This document shows, in pieces, positions 36,654-46,647 of a DNA stretch of 64,000 nucleotides. The stretch is taken from contig WPIO01000048.1 of the NCBI GenBank assembly GCA_009760855.2, forward strand, positions 2,807,001 through 2,871,000, written 5' to 3'. Under the pieces are notes generated by a model, which worked only from the letters and a program-made list of their open reading frames with translations, had not been told where the DNA came from and did not search any database. Source of the DNA: Cristatella mucedo. Its lineage: Eukaryota > Bryozoa > Phylactolaemata > Cristatellidae. How positions within the stretch are numbered: the first letter of the stretch is position 1; every line of letters starts with the position of its first letter. Position numbers and translations under genes: made by a program.

Positions 36654-37355
36654 ATGCCTATACTGAGGTACGAAATGTTTAACGGCGGACCGGATTGTAT
36701 GCCTTGGCTTCTAACGCTTGAGAAGGCCGTAGCAAGGCTAAAGATTTCGAGGCCGCTAAAACATGTTGTGCCAATGTGTCTGGGCGATAACGCGATACAC
36801 GGTTGTGGTGATCAGTCGGCCGACGTAAAGCAAGATTACCACAAGCTGCGAAATGAATTAATCCTGATCTTCTCCTGGTTGACGGATGAGGAGGCCGACG
36901 ATGAGAGGTTTCGGCTGGAGCAGGAGCAGCTCGCCGGAGCCGAGACCGGGACAAATCTAGGCGACGAGCCAGCTTCATCAACGGTCGATCCCATCGTCAA
37001 CTGCCCGCAAGAGCTAGACAGACGAGCGGAACTCATTCAGCTGCCGAAGCTATCCGACGGCAATACCGGTGAAGGAAGCGGGTATGGGACCGCTTCCGAC
37101 ACAGTAGCCGCTACAGCAGAAGAGCGCCAGAACAGCGAAAGTTCGCAGCGGCAGCAGCCGGAGACGAAGGTGGTGCAGCATGTGACGGCTTCCAGCGGCG
37201 AGGCGGCAGTGGTCAGCTTCGAGGCGATAGTTGCCTGCGAAAAGGCAGGCGGCCCAAGCGAGCGACGTTTCGGTGGCGAAGCGCAGCAGCGAGAGCGTCG
37301 TCGTGGGTATCGCAGTCGAGAGCATCTCGGCGACAAAGAGTGCCGGAGAGAGTGA
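36654..37355 (+). CDS. gag-like protein of the LTR element
   Basis: About 233 residues from the ATG. The N-terminal ~75 residues (YEMFNGGPDCMPWLLTLEKA and ending KLRNELI) have the look of a retrotransposon gag domain: short, with a WL...E signature. The rest is Glu/Ser/Ala-rich low complexity. In the next frame (37231-37455) Ser-Glu-Ser repeats continue, so the original protein was probably longer and has shifted frame. No zinc knuckle, protease or reverse transcriptase follows. The gag call rests on general pattern and on position between two LTR copies. Confidence 0.4.
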   Translation: MPILRYEMFNGGPDCMPWLLTLEKAVARLKISRPLKHVVPMCLGDNAIHGCGDQSADVKQDYHKLRNELILIFSWLTDEEADDERFRLEQEQLAGAETGTNLGDEPASSTVDPIVNCPQELDRRAELIQLPKLSDGNTGEGSGYGTASDTVAATAEERQNSESSQRQQPETKVVQHVTASSGEAAVVSFEAIVACEKAGGPSERRFGGEAQQRERRRGYRSREHLGDKECRRE

Positions 37356-37785
37356 CGTCTCGGCCGCGGAGCTCAGCAGCGAGAGCTTCTTGGTGGTGGA
37401 GAGCACCCGCACAAGCGTCTCGACCCAGAGTACAGAGGAGCACCGTGAGATTTAGGGTCAGCGGCGAGGCGATAGTAGCCTGAGATCAGGCCCAGGCAGC
37501 TCATGAGAGTGTCGTCTTGGCTGCAAAGCGCAGCAGCGAGAGCTTCGCAGTGGTAGCGAAATACGTCCGCGAGAGAGACGTCTTGGCCGTCAATCTCAAC
37601 AGCGGGAGCGTCGTAGCTGCGGAGAGCATCTCAGCCGCCGTTGTCGATATTGGCTGGCTTGTCAACCCCATTGTTCCGGCTGGTTAAATAGTGGTAGGCC
37701 CCGCTGGCGGTTCCTTCTTCGTCTCCCGCTCCGTTTCGACGCGGTCGCCAGTAGTTGCCAGACTCGTTTCTCTGAAAGCGATGGA

Positions 37786-37790
37786 GGGCG
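37786..37790. repeat. target site duplication, left (GGGCG)
   Basis: GGGCG directly precedes the left terminus AGTAGTATGTG. The same five bases follow the right terminus at 46919-46923. The uncut LTR copy has a single related site near 36018-36030. Confidence 0.8.
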
Positions 37791-38096
37791 AGTAGTATGT
37801 GATTTTTCCATTTCGCACCCTGACCCTCACTCGAGCACACTCCAAAATTCGACCTCGCTATCGCTCAGTCTCCTTTTGAAGTGGCCCTCCTGAGTGTCAG
37901 TGTCCGAAAAAGAAAAATCAAATCCTACTCCAACAGATGTTGCTTCGGAGCAACGGAAAACAATAGACTACATTCCAAAATTTTAGTTATATATTATAGT
38001 AATTTTTTTTTCAGAGTTTCTAAATTTGATTTAAAGAAAAATATTTATATATTATAAGATGTCTGAAATAAATTCATTTTCACGGCGTGAGGGAGA
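37791..38096 (+). repeat. left terminal inverted repeat
   Basis: Matches the reverse complement of 46610-46918 with roughly 95% identity by eye. It contains an AT-rich stretch (37975-38055) and an ATG at 38059, so it includes the first 13 codons of the left gene. Confidence 0.92.
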
Positions 38097-38990
38097 GATT
38101 GAATCTACAATTCCTGTTATTCCTGATAGAAATCCGCCAAGTGCTTTTGTAACAGTTCCAATTTGATAATATTAGTAAGAATAATGGTAATATTTTTAGT
38201 GATCTTAATGCTAATGGAAATAGTATTACAAACCTTGGTTTTGCAGTAAATGATGGAGATGCAATAAGATTAGATTATGTGCTCAATTCAAACTTTTTAA
38301 ATACTGTGGCAACTAATGTTTCAGGAGAAATAGCTTCTGTTTCTAACTTAAGTGACTTACTTCCAAAGAATAGTGCAAAAATGTTATCTCAGTTGAATTG
38401 TAAAAATGTTAAAGGAATATCTGGTAGATCTCCTGATGGAACTGATTTTCAAGATTCTAGGCCTTACAAAGTAATAAACTATGGATTATTAAAAAGTATG
38501 ACAAGTTTTCAATGGCAACTCTAATAGTACTCTTAATCTAGGATCAAACAGAATTACCTCTTTAAAAAATTCAGATGTTGTAACAAAGCAATATGTCGAT
38601 TCTTATAAATGCTCTACTTTATACTTAAGACTTACTGGTTTTACAAATGATTCAATTATTGCTCCATTAAACATATTTAATATTTATATAAATGGAACAG
38701 GAACAGAAAGTTCTACATTAAAAACAACTCCTGCAGATATTGAAGTTTTTAATCTACAAGGTCAAGTTGTAGGCTATGCAACACCTTATAAAACTTTTGT
38801 TGCTGGTCCAGTAGCAAACTTTCAAACAGTATCCAATATTCTTTGGTGTTCTAATACTACTGGAACGTTTTTAGAGTTGACTAGTGACAACACCTATGGC
38901 GTATCTGGCACTCTTCTTTTAGTTGTAAATATTGATGGAACCTGCACATATATGATAGATAATTTAAGAGTTGCTAGCAATATTACATAG
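38059..38990 (+). pseudogene. fibre-like gene A, broken
   Basis: Starts at the ATG inside the left inverted repeat (MSEINSFSRREGE) and runs 35 codons to a stop at 38164-38166. The following sequence is open in other frames (about 38165-38524, then about 38513-38990), implying two frameshifts. It holds two copies of a tail-fibre-like repeat (NANGNSITNLG ... DAIRLDYV and LNLGSNRITSL ... VVTKQYVD). A beta-rich, non-repeat C-terminal part follows, ending LRVASNIT. In phage and some large DNA viruses such repeats form trimeric fibre shafts and the distal domain binds a receptor. That role is only inferred here. Confidence 0.7.
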
Positions 38991-39018
38991 ATTGATTTTA
39001 TTATTACTATTGTATAGA

Positions 39019-39895
39019 ATGTCGCTTGGATATCGTAGGAAAGAATCTAGCCAAAAAAATTACATTCGTAAGACTGGGGATATTATGAATGGGGCTTTAA
39101 ATATGAATCAAAATCTAATAAAAAATCTTGGAGATCCTGTTGATTCTGCAGATGCTGTAAACAGAAAGTATATTGATGCAAACTTTGTTACAAAAGTATC
39201 TAGAGGTACGACTGCTGATGGTGATCTTGATATGAATAATCATAGATTGATAGATCTTGCTAATCCTGTTAATCCAAATGATGCTGCTACAAAAGATTAT
39301 GCAGATACTAAAATATAAAAAACTGGTGGTATTATTAATGGAAGTTTATTTGTAGATGGAAATTTAAATATTGCTAATGAAGCAATACCATCATCACACA
39401 CTAATGTTGCAACTGTTGCATATATGGATTCTAATTTTGTAAAATATGATACTCCAAGAATGAATGGTCCTTTGAATATGAATAATAATCCGATCATTAT
39501 ACAAAGTGATCCTGTAAATCTTAATGATGGAGTAAATCTTGGCTATCTACGTAAAATAAGTGGAAATGTTACAGCTGTAAATTTTAAAAGGAATAATGGA
39601 TAGTTCACTAACTACGCAAATATATGGCAGAACAATTAGTGGCAGATGGAATGCTAACATTAACAACATTGCAATTCAAAGAGGTTTATTTGTTATTGGA
39701 GTTGCGTATGAAGTTTCTGGAGTAACAAAAGTACTTATGCCTCCACCATCAACATTAACAGCACAGGCTGATCAATTGTATGGTAGTTATATGTTAGATG
39801 CAAGTAAAAAAATAGTTGCTAATTCTACTTTTATATCTGGATCAAGTTTGTTAGATAGAGAAATAAATGTTACTGTTTATATAGCAATAGCATAA
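39019..39895 (+). pseudogene. fibre-like gene B, broken
   Basis: ATG at 39019 (MSLGYRRKESS). Four shaft-type repeats follow the pattern LNMNQNLIKNLGDP ... DAVNRKYID and LDMNNHRLIDLANP ... DAATKDYAD. An in-frame TAA at 39316-39318 cuts repeat 2 from repeat 3. A frame change near 39595 separates the shaft from a ~95-residue distal part (QIYGRTISGRWNANI, ending NVTVYIAIA). The final TAA overlaps the ATG of the next gene. The resemblance to phage tail-fibre repeats (LDMxxNxIxNLxxP, DAATKxYxD) is strong; the function in an animal element is unknown. Confidence 0.75.
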
Positions 39896-40882
39896 TGCTA
39901 AGCAGAAAAGATTTACAAATGATTGGAACATTGGATATGTCTAATAATAGAATAGTAAATCTTGGAAGCAATTTAGATCCTTTAGAATCTGTCGGAAAAT
40001 CATTTGCTGATAACAACTATATAAGAAAAGATTCAGATCAATTTATACGAGGAAACATATCTGCAAACTCAAAAAAATATTCAAATCTAGTAGAACCAAT
40101 AGAAGGAAATGATATTGCAACAAAAGAATACGTTGATACTAAGGCAGATTTAATAGTAAATGGTGATTTATCAGTTAATGATCTAATAGTTGTAGGTAAA
40201 ATAAATAATGGTAAAAAATTAAATGATGTTTTTAGTATATATCTAGCAAATAGAGATCTCTCTGAACTTTTCCCATATGATCTTCCACAAATTGATACAG
40301 GCCCTTTGAGTTTCATCAAGATAGAAAATCTAGATGGTTTTAATAGTGATTAAGATTACAATAGAGACTATTACTTAGCTAGAATATCTGATATAAGAAA
40401 AATACCAATATATTATTCAAAATTAAAATTGAGAATAAAAGATCTTTATGATATGGATACTGATAGTCCTTTTATGCCTTTAAGTATTTTTTAGAGAAAG
40501 TTATTCATTCTTAAACGTTACAAATAAAAAAATAACTGAAAAATCGATTATAATAAAGGATGTTAATCTGACTAGAGTAAAATATTTTGATGTTAAAATG
40601 GAATTAAATTTAAATATTGGTTTAGAAAGTTTTATAGTTAGAAATTATTATCACAAAATATACTCACCAAATTTCTTTGTTTCTAATTTTCTTAATATAA
40701 CTTATTACGGAGTTGAAAATAATTATATGTTATTATCAAGTGACTATATAACACAATTTGATGTTTATCCTAATAATATTTTCATAACTATAAATTTTCC
40801 TGTTTTAAATTATAATAATATGATAACTCCAAGTGCTTCAGATATTATTGAAATTACTTTAGCTAAGGTTGTTATAAATTAA
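39895..40882 (+). pseudogene. fibre-like gene C, broken
   Basis: The ATG overlaps the previous stop (TAATG). 152 codons run to a TAA at 40351-40353, after which the same frame continues to about 40490 and another frame to 40882. Two shaft repeats (LDMSNNRIVNLG; DIATKEYVD) precede a long non-repetitive C-terminal portion unlike those of genes A and B. The 40598-40882 frame (ending IIEITLAKVVIN) is probably its end. The distinct distal domains of A, B and C suggest related shafts with different tips. Confidence 0.65.
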
Positions 40883-41247
40883 ACTTTCCAATCTAGGCTT
40901 TCTTTAATAAGCTCTGTTGGAACACTATATTCTTTTCCTGTTAATTGTTTTGTTAACTCTATTTTTTTAGAGTTTGCTTCTGATTTTAGACTATTTATTT
41001 TATCTATTTTCAAATCTTTAAGAAACTCTGAAAATATTGACCCATCTCTAACTTTTGTAAATACAAATGCTATTTCTTTTTCTGAATGATTTACTCTTAA
41101 AGCTTTGTACTCTAAAACTAATTTTAATGCTTCTAATAGTGTACTCCTAATATCTTCAATTCTTCCCATTGGGTATGAGCAAATTTTTATAGTCTGTTGA
41201 CCTTGTGCAACTGTTTGACAATCTTTACTTCTAGTTTCTACATTCAT
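40879..41247 (-). CDS. unknown protein of the Polinton-like element, 122 aa
   Basis: Intact ATG-to-stop frame (MNVETRSKDCQTVAQ), predicted mostly helical, charged and Lys-rich. I do not recognise it. Its stop lies end to end with fibre gene C on the other strand, so the two gene blocks converge here. It could be a small structural or regulatory protein. Confidence 0.6.
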   Translation of the reverse strand: MNVETRSKDCQTVAQGQQTIKICSYPMGRIEDIRSTLLEALKLVLEYKALRVNHSEKEIAFVFTKVRDGSIFSEFLKDLKIDKINSLKSEANSKKIELTKQLTGKEYSVPTELIKESLDWKV

Positions 41248-41266
41248 TTCTATATAAATAAATTAT

Positions 41267-41797
41267 TTACAATGCAGTTGTTGGAATTGTATCAGAAACT
41301 GGTACATTTGGATCTGCAACAACCTCTGGAGCGGGTGGGACAACTAGAGCAGCAAGTGTTGCCTTTTGTCTGGCACTAGTTCCATCAGAGATATCAGGTA
41401 GAATTGCATAGCATTCATCCTTAACAATTCCAGAGATATCTGGTTTAATTCCTGCAACGCCTGAGATAACTGTTGAAAGTGTTGGTAACTGGCTAGCAAT
41501 CCATGTTGTATAACTAGAGATTTCTCCAGGTGTATCAAGAAGAGTATCAACTTTAGTTCTAACTGTTGCTTCAAGATCGCTTGTTATACTTGCCATTCCA
41601 GAATCGATTACCTTTTGTGCTTCAATGTCACACTCATCAATATAAAACTTTTTTACAGATGTATCTGTCATAATTGAGATATCTGAGTCGAGTGTCTGTT
41701 GATCGTAAGCAGTCATTCTAGACTTTACAAGGTAGTCAACATATGCTTTCAACAGAGTTGCAGATGTAGCAAGATTTGGGTCAGATACTTCAGACAT
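41267..41797 (-). CDS. unknown protein of the Polinton-like element, 176 aa
   Basis: Intact frame (MSEVSDPNLATSATLL). The first two thirds look helical. A hydrophobic/Gly-containing segment (LSTVISGVAGIKPDISGIV) is followed by a Pro/Val-rich C-terminus. No family recognised. Position among small ORFs next to fibre genes would suit a virion-associated protein, but nothing in the sequence proves that. Confidence 0.6.
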   Translation of the reverse strand: MSEVSDPNLATSATLLKAYVDYLVKSRMTAYDQQTLDSDISIMTDTSVKKFYIDECDIEAQKVIDSGMASITSDLEATVRTKVDTLLDTPGEISSYTTWIASQLPTLSTVISGVAGIKPDISGIVKDECYAILPDISDGTSARQKATLAALVVPPAPEVVADPNVPVSDTIPTTAL

Positions 41798-41830
41798 TTC
41801 CTATACTATTATAAAAAAATACAAAACATC

Positions 41831-41995
41831 TAATTCTTTATTAACTCTCTTGCTTTAATTTTAAGTTCCTCATATTTATCTTCATGGGTACACATTTCAA
41901 ATATAATTTTAATAAGTTTATCAGTTAATTTTAATTTTCTACCTTGACTAATATCTTGAATTGCATTACTAATTTTATAATTTGTTATTTCCATA
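41831..41995 (-). CDS. small ORF of the Polinton-like element, 54 aa
   Basis: A short frame starting MEITNYKISNAIQDI and ending KIKARELIKN, Lys-rich and helical. It fills the gap between two longer minus-strand ORFs in the same orientation and is separated from them by only about 15-35 bases, so it is probably real. Exact ends are uncertain by a base. Confidence 0.45.
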
Positions 41996-42010
41996 TATAC
42001 TATGTAACAT

Positions 42011-42289
42011 TTAATTCAAAATCTGCACACCCTGTTTAGTTTTTGGAGTTTTTGATTTCTTTTCTGCTTGTGTCAACATTTCATTTATTTTAATTCTACA
42101 TTCCATTAGTTTATCACAGGTATCGCAAATCTCAACTAGAACACTAATATATGAACTATCCAAATCTGGAATAAGTTTGTCAAGTGAATGCTTGACAATT
42201 CTCGGATCTACTCTCTTTAACTTTTGTAGACAAATTTTAAGAGCCATATCTCTTGATTGTTCGCAACTCAGAATTCTAGAAACACCCAT
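42011..42289 (-). CDS. unknown protein of the Polinton-like element, 92 aa
   Basis: Intact frame (MGVSRILSCEQSRD), helical, with Cys residues at 9, 20, 55 and 58 and a Lys-rich C-terminus. No family recognised. It is tightly spaced with its neighbours on the same strand. Confidence 0.55.
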   Translation of the reverse strand: MGVSRILSCEQSRDMALKICLQKLKRVDPRIVKHSLDKLIPDLDSSYISVLVEICDTCDKLMECRIKINEMLTQAEKKSKTPKTKQGVQILN

Positions 42290-42309
42290 TCTATATAAAT
42301 ATAAATTTT

Positions 42310-42610
42310 TTATAGTTCATCTTCTTCATTTACGTAATTGTAATAATCTTCTTCGCTAGCATCTGAATATTCATCACTTTCATATTCACTTTCGTATTCT
42401 GATTCTTCTGCATTGTAATCAGGATCATCGCTGTCGGACTCATATTCAACATTTTCCATTTCTATAATAATGAAATTTATTCCTGCCATCTCAAAAATTA
42501 ACTCCTCTTCTGCTCTGTCATATTCCATTTCTATTTGTAATTCATATAACTCTTTTGTTGTTTCTCGAATATCATGTTCGACTTTTATTTTTGCTTCAGG
42601 TCCAATGATT
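42310..42610 (-). CDS. acidic protein or polymerase C-terminal extension
   Basis: Open minus-strand frame. From the first ATG (42528) it encodes 72 residues dominated by Asp, Glu, Ser and Tyr (many ESEYE-type units). The frame stays open upstream to about 42607 and overlaps the end of the polymerase frame. It may be the polymerase C-terminus after a frameshift, or a separate acidic protein. Confidence 0.45.
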
Positions 42611-42613
42611 TCT

Positions 42614-45600
42614 TCAATCTTTCATTTTGGCATCTATATTAATATTACCAACATTGCAAGTATTACATCGTCCTGGATTTAGATTATTACTTAATGAATC
42701 AGCAATTCTATAGTGTCCATAAGCATAACTGCAGATTTCACAATCCAACCAGTATCGTTTTGAATCGAAAGCTGATAGTGCTACTTTATTTTGTTTAATT
42801 GTATACATTATATGCTTTTCACTTCTAATCAATGATTGCTCACATTTCTTTTCTACCTTTTTATCTAAGCAGTTTTTAAAGTCTTCATGTTTCAAGTGTT
42901 TATCAACAACACTTTTGTTAACACCTTTAGCTTTTTTAGATTGTCCTATTTGTTCTTTCTCCTTATCGAGCATTTCATTCATCTCACAAATTTTTTTAAC
43001 TATTCCTAATGATTTTCCTTTATCATCAAATACTTCTTTATCAGTGTAAATAGTATAAGAGTAAAGTTTTGGTCTTAGAAAAACACATTCATCTAATATT
43101 GCTGCTTTTACCTTATCAGTTATCTCATCTTTAAATTTGCCAACAAATTTACTATTTCCTTTTATAATACTTTTTGCTTTATCATCATTCCAAAAAGGGT
43201 AGTCATCCGGAAAAGTATTTAGATCTAATGATTCTGGGTAATCGATAAAGTCTTTATAAACATCCACAGTAAATATCTCCATGACGAGTGAATCAGTATC
43301 AGTATACATCAAGTTTATTTTTGATCCATATCTTTTTTCATTGTTAGATAATAGAATTTCTGCATTAATACTTTAGATAAATCAAGTATGCAAAATCCAA
43401 CATAAATAGGTTTGTTTAAGGTTATAGATTCCTTACTACCTTCTATACAAATAATGTTATTAGTTAATATCTTTCTGTCTACAAATCTTGAGCTTCTATA
43501 GATTTTATTCATCTTAACTAACTCTTCATCTACCTTTTCATTAAGTAACTCAACATTCTTTCTATCTCTAACATTTTCCATTGTCTTACCAAAGAATGAA
43601 TTATTGAGTAATTTAAAGAAATCTTTTTCAAAATCATTTGCTGCTTTACCTCTAAGTTTTGTGTTGTTATCAATGTACAACTCTAGCCAATTGGACTGAT
43701 CAAACTCTAATACTCTGTGAATATGTGTTAACTCATATCCTAGTTCAATACAATTCTTAAGATTAAGATAATGAATAACATACTTTTGTTTTGGTTCCAA
43801 ATCCAATATCAGCTTTTCAACTGGATCGTTTCCTCTATTAAAAGAGTTTTGATATTCTGAGCGTTTATTCTTTTTTATCTGTTTGTTTTCAGGAAGTAAA
43901 GGATAATCAGAAAATAAATCATGTTTATCTTTTGGACAGTGTATATCAACTTCAAGAACATAACCTTTATTTGATGAAGGCTTACATTTTTTAACTATAT
44001 CATTTTTATTTTCATTCCACGACTTTATTTTTTGATTTGATAAGAAATTAAAACCTCCAGTTGGTAGAGATTATTTCATAGCCCAGCCATAGAGATTTGT
44101 TGCATCAAAATATAATAAGTATGATTTCAACTTATCTGGATTGAAATTGCTACATCTACTATTATTTGCTTTGGCTTTACGTTTTGATACTTGTGTGATT
44201 CCTCCACGAATTCCTTTTTCAAAGAATAGATACATATCTGGATCAGTTAGTAATTCAAGAACGACTCCTGTATATTTTAATCCTGCTGTCCAAGTTAATT
44301 GTGGAGTTGTTATGAACTTTGCAGGATCTATCTGATAATGTGTAATTATTAGGTCGCGAAATCTCTCAAAAAGATCTGCTAGTGCTAGAACATCAATCGT
44401 TAAATATAAATCGTGGTATTCTTTTAATGTTTTTATTTCAAAAGCTTTCCAAACTTTCTTTGCATGAATATAATCTTCTTCTGAAATATGGCCACTAATG
44501 CTTGAATAAAACTTTTCAATTGGTGGTAAACTTGTCTCGTCAAATTTAGCAAAAGAATCCATGTACTCATATGGATAAATACCTTTTTTTGTTAATAATG
44601 ACATCTTTGCATCATCAATTTTTTCAAAGTGTTGTCTCATTATATCAAATCTATCATTTGCTTTAGACAAATTTTTTACCAATTTATGAAGTGGATTTTG
44701 TAATAATTGATATGAATCTCTAAAACAAAGATTTCCAAAACTTATTGTTAAAAACTTCTCTTTGTTATTTGCAATTACTTGTTTCTTATCCTTATCGCAA
44801 TTAAGCGCACTAACAATTAGATGTGAGTCGTATCCTCTTAGATTATGAATATAAACAGGAAGTTTAAAGTTTTTTGGGCATATTCTTAGCTTTTTGTTGC
44901 ATACATCATGTGCCGCACCTCTGTATTTTCCAGTAAGGTGGCAATGATCAAGAACTTTCTGATCTTCAGTTAAGCATTTTCCACAAATCCAACAAGCAGA
45001 TGTATTATCATAATTTTCTTTTTCTTCTTTTGACATATTTTCTCGATCAAAAACTTTATTTTTTTCAAGTACTACTTTTAGATTCTCTATCTGTATTTCA
45101 CAATCTTTCTTTAAAGACAAAATGAATTCCTTAACACAGTCAACACCAAAAGTTTGCGTATATTCTGTTACAATCTTTCCTTCATGATTTACAATTACAT
45201 ATCCAGCAGAGCATGGTTTGTGCTGATTTACAGATCCTTTTACTGATTCTTCTGGTTTATCAATTGTTCCTAGTAAACATTCAAAATCTGCATATGCAGT
45301 TAATGGCGATTTAATCATTTTGTCAAAATCTCTAAACATAACTAAATCTCCTGTTCCATCTTTTCTTTTATTAGCTACTGGCATTTTTATTCTTGAAGTC
45401 CCACAATTCTCTGAATTACAATCTGCAACATGTTTATCTAACTTTTCTTGTTCATGACATCTTGAGAGACATCTTTTACAAAATAATCTTGTTCTACCAC
45501 TATCTTTATCTGTTCTACAAAGTGCATTAAAATTTGTTACTAGTACATAGTGAGATCTTCCTCTATAAGAATAAAGAAGCAAATCTATATGTTTTTCACC

Positions 45601-46647
45601 TTCCTCTGAACAAACAATTAATGGATAAACTGAGTTGTTATATTCGTAAACATTTATTGAAACATTGAATAATTTTGCAAGTTTTGAAATATCTTCTGCT
45701 ATAATTGGTACACTGCCATTGACCATAAACTGATTTCTTGGATCTTTATCATCTATAGGAAAGAATAAATGTTTTATTAGAGGTAGTATATCAGAATATT
45801 TCTCAAGCATTATTTGCCTTAAATCATGAATTGCTTCTGGATGATTCTCTCTCGGATGTAATGCTCTCAGAATACACCACAATGCACAAAAGTTGTCATC
45901 TGTATTTTTTATATTTATAACACATCTCTTATTTCTTAACTTGATTGGTAATTCACAATACGAGCCTCCAATTTGTGGAACAAAGACTGTAAACTTTGCA
46001 AATGCGTTAGATATTCCAACAATTCTACAAGAAGAACCACCTTCATTCCATTCATCTACAGTTTTTTTAATCTTTGAAAAATGTTTGTCAATTATTGAAT
46101 TAAAATGAGAAACTCTACTTAGTGCTATTGGGGAGAGACCATTAATTGGAGCATAGATAATATCTTTCTTAGCATTTTCTATTTTTAATTGTAGAAGAAG
46201 ACTCATTTTTACATTGCCATATTGGCTAGGGATATCTTTCATAACATTTGTTAATCCAGGAGATGCTTTTTTCTTAAACACTTCTAAATCTGCATCTTCA
46301 ACCTCAAAACCTTCATACTCATAATCTACTAAACTACCACTATCACTCTTTCTACCTAAAAACCATCCACTGGTATCTATCTTACAAAGACGTTTTGCTT
46401 CTTTATAGAAACAATTTTTACTTTCTGATTTTTTTGGGTTAATTATTTTATTAACAGAAAGACACTCAATCAATTCTTTTATATCAGCTGCAGAAACTGG
46501 ATAATGAAAAATTCTAGTTGACTTGCCATACTTCTTAGTAAAAGAAGGTTTAACATTAAAATGCTGCTCATAAGAAAATACTAATCTTTTTGCATGGTCA
46601 TTGAATGATTCTCCCTCACGCCGTGAAAATGAATTTATTTCAGACAT
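42614..46647 (-). pseudogene. protein-primed DNA polymerase B (Polinton type), broken
   Basis: Replicative polymerase of the element. Part 1 (46647-44071, 858 codons) starts inside the right inverted repeat. It holds a possible cysteine-protease-like region (about residues 245-375), a CxxC...HxxxC zinc-like site (390-410), exonuclease motif I (YADFE, 452-456), an HNH/endonuclease-VII-like zinc insertion (CWIC, DHCH, YRGAAHDVCN, 552-584), Exo II (HNLRGYDSH, 601-609), Exo III (YLTID, 748-752) and polymerase motif A (YFDATNLYGWAM, 846-857). An in-frame TAA follows at once. Part 2 resumes in the same frame to 43315 with motif B (NNSFFGKTMEN). A frame change near an A-run at about 43330 leads to part 3 (43312-42614) with motif C (YTDTDS), a KLY motif and a C-terminal CxxC pair. 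All polymerase motifs are present, but the gene is dead. Confidence 0.9.

Noticed and set aside
38059-40882. Phage or bacterial contamination, suggested by tail-fibre-like repeats
   Set aside because: The genes lie between matched inverted repeats together with a Polinton-type polymerase, and the whole block is flanked by a target duplication inside an LTR whose sister copy is adjacent in the same sequence.
38059-46647. A reassigned TAA codon, because in-frame TAA stops occur in the polymerase and in fibre genes B and C with the frame open afterwards
   Set aside because: The same genes also carry frameshifts, which a code change cannot explain, and host genes in the window use TAA as a true stop (RPL38, TOE1). 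Ordinary decay is the simpler reading.
42614-46647. An adenovirus-like or bacteriophage phi29-like origin for the polymerase
   Set aside because: The HNH/endonuclease-VII-like insertion between Exo I and Exo II, the animal LTR flanks and the inverted-repeat architecture fit the Polinton/Maverick branch better, though only a phylogeny would settle it.
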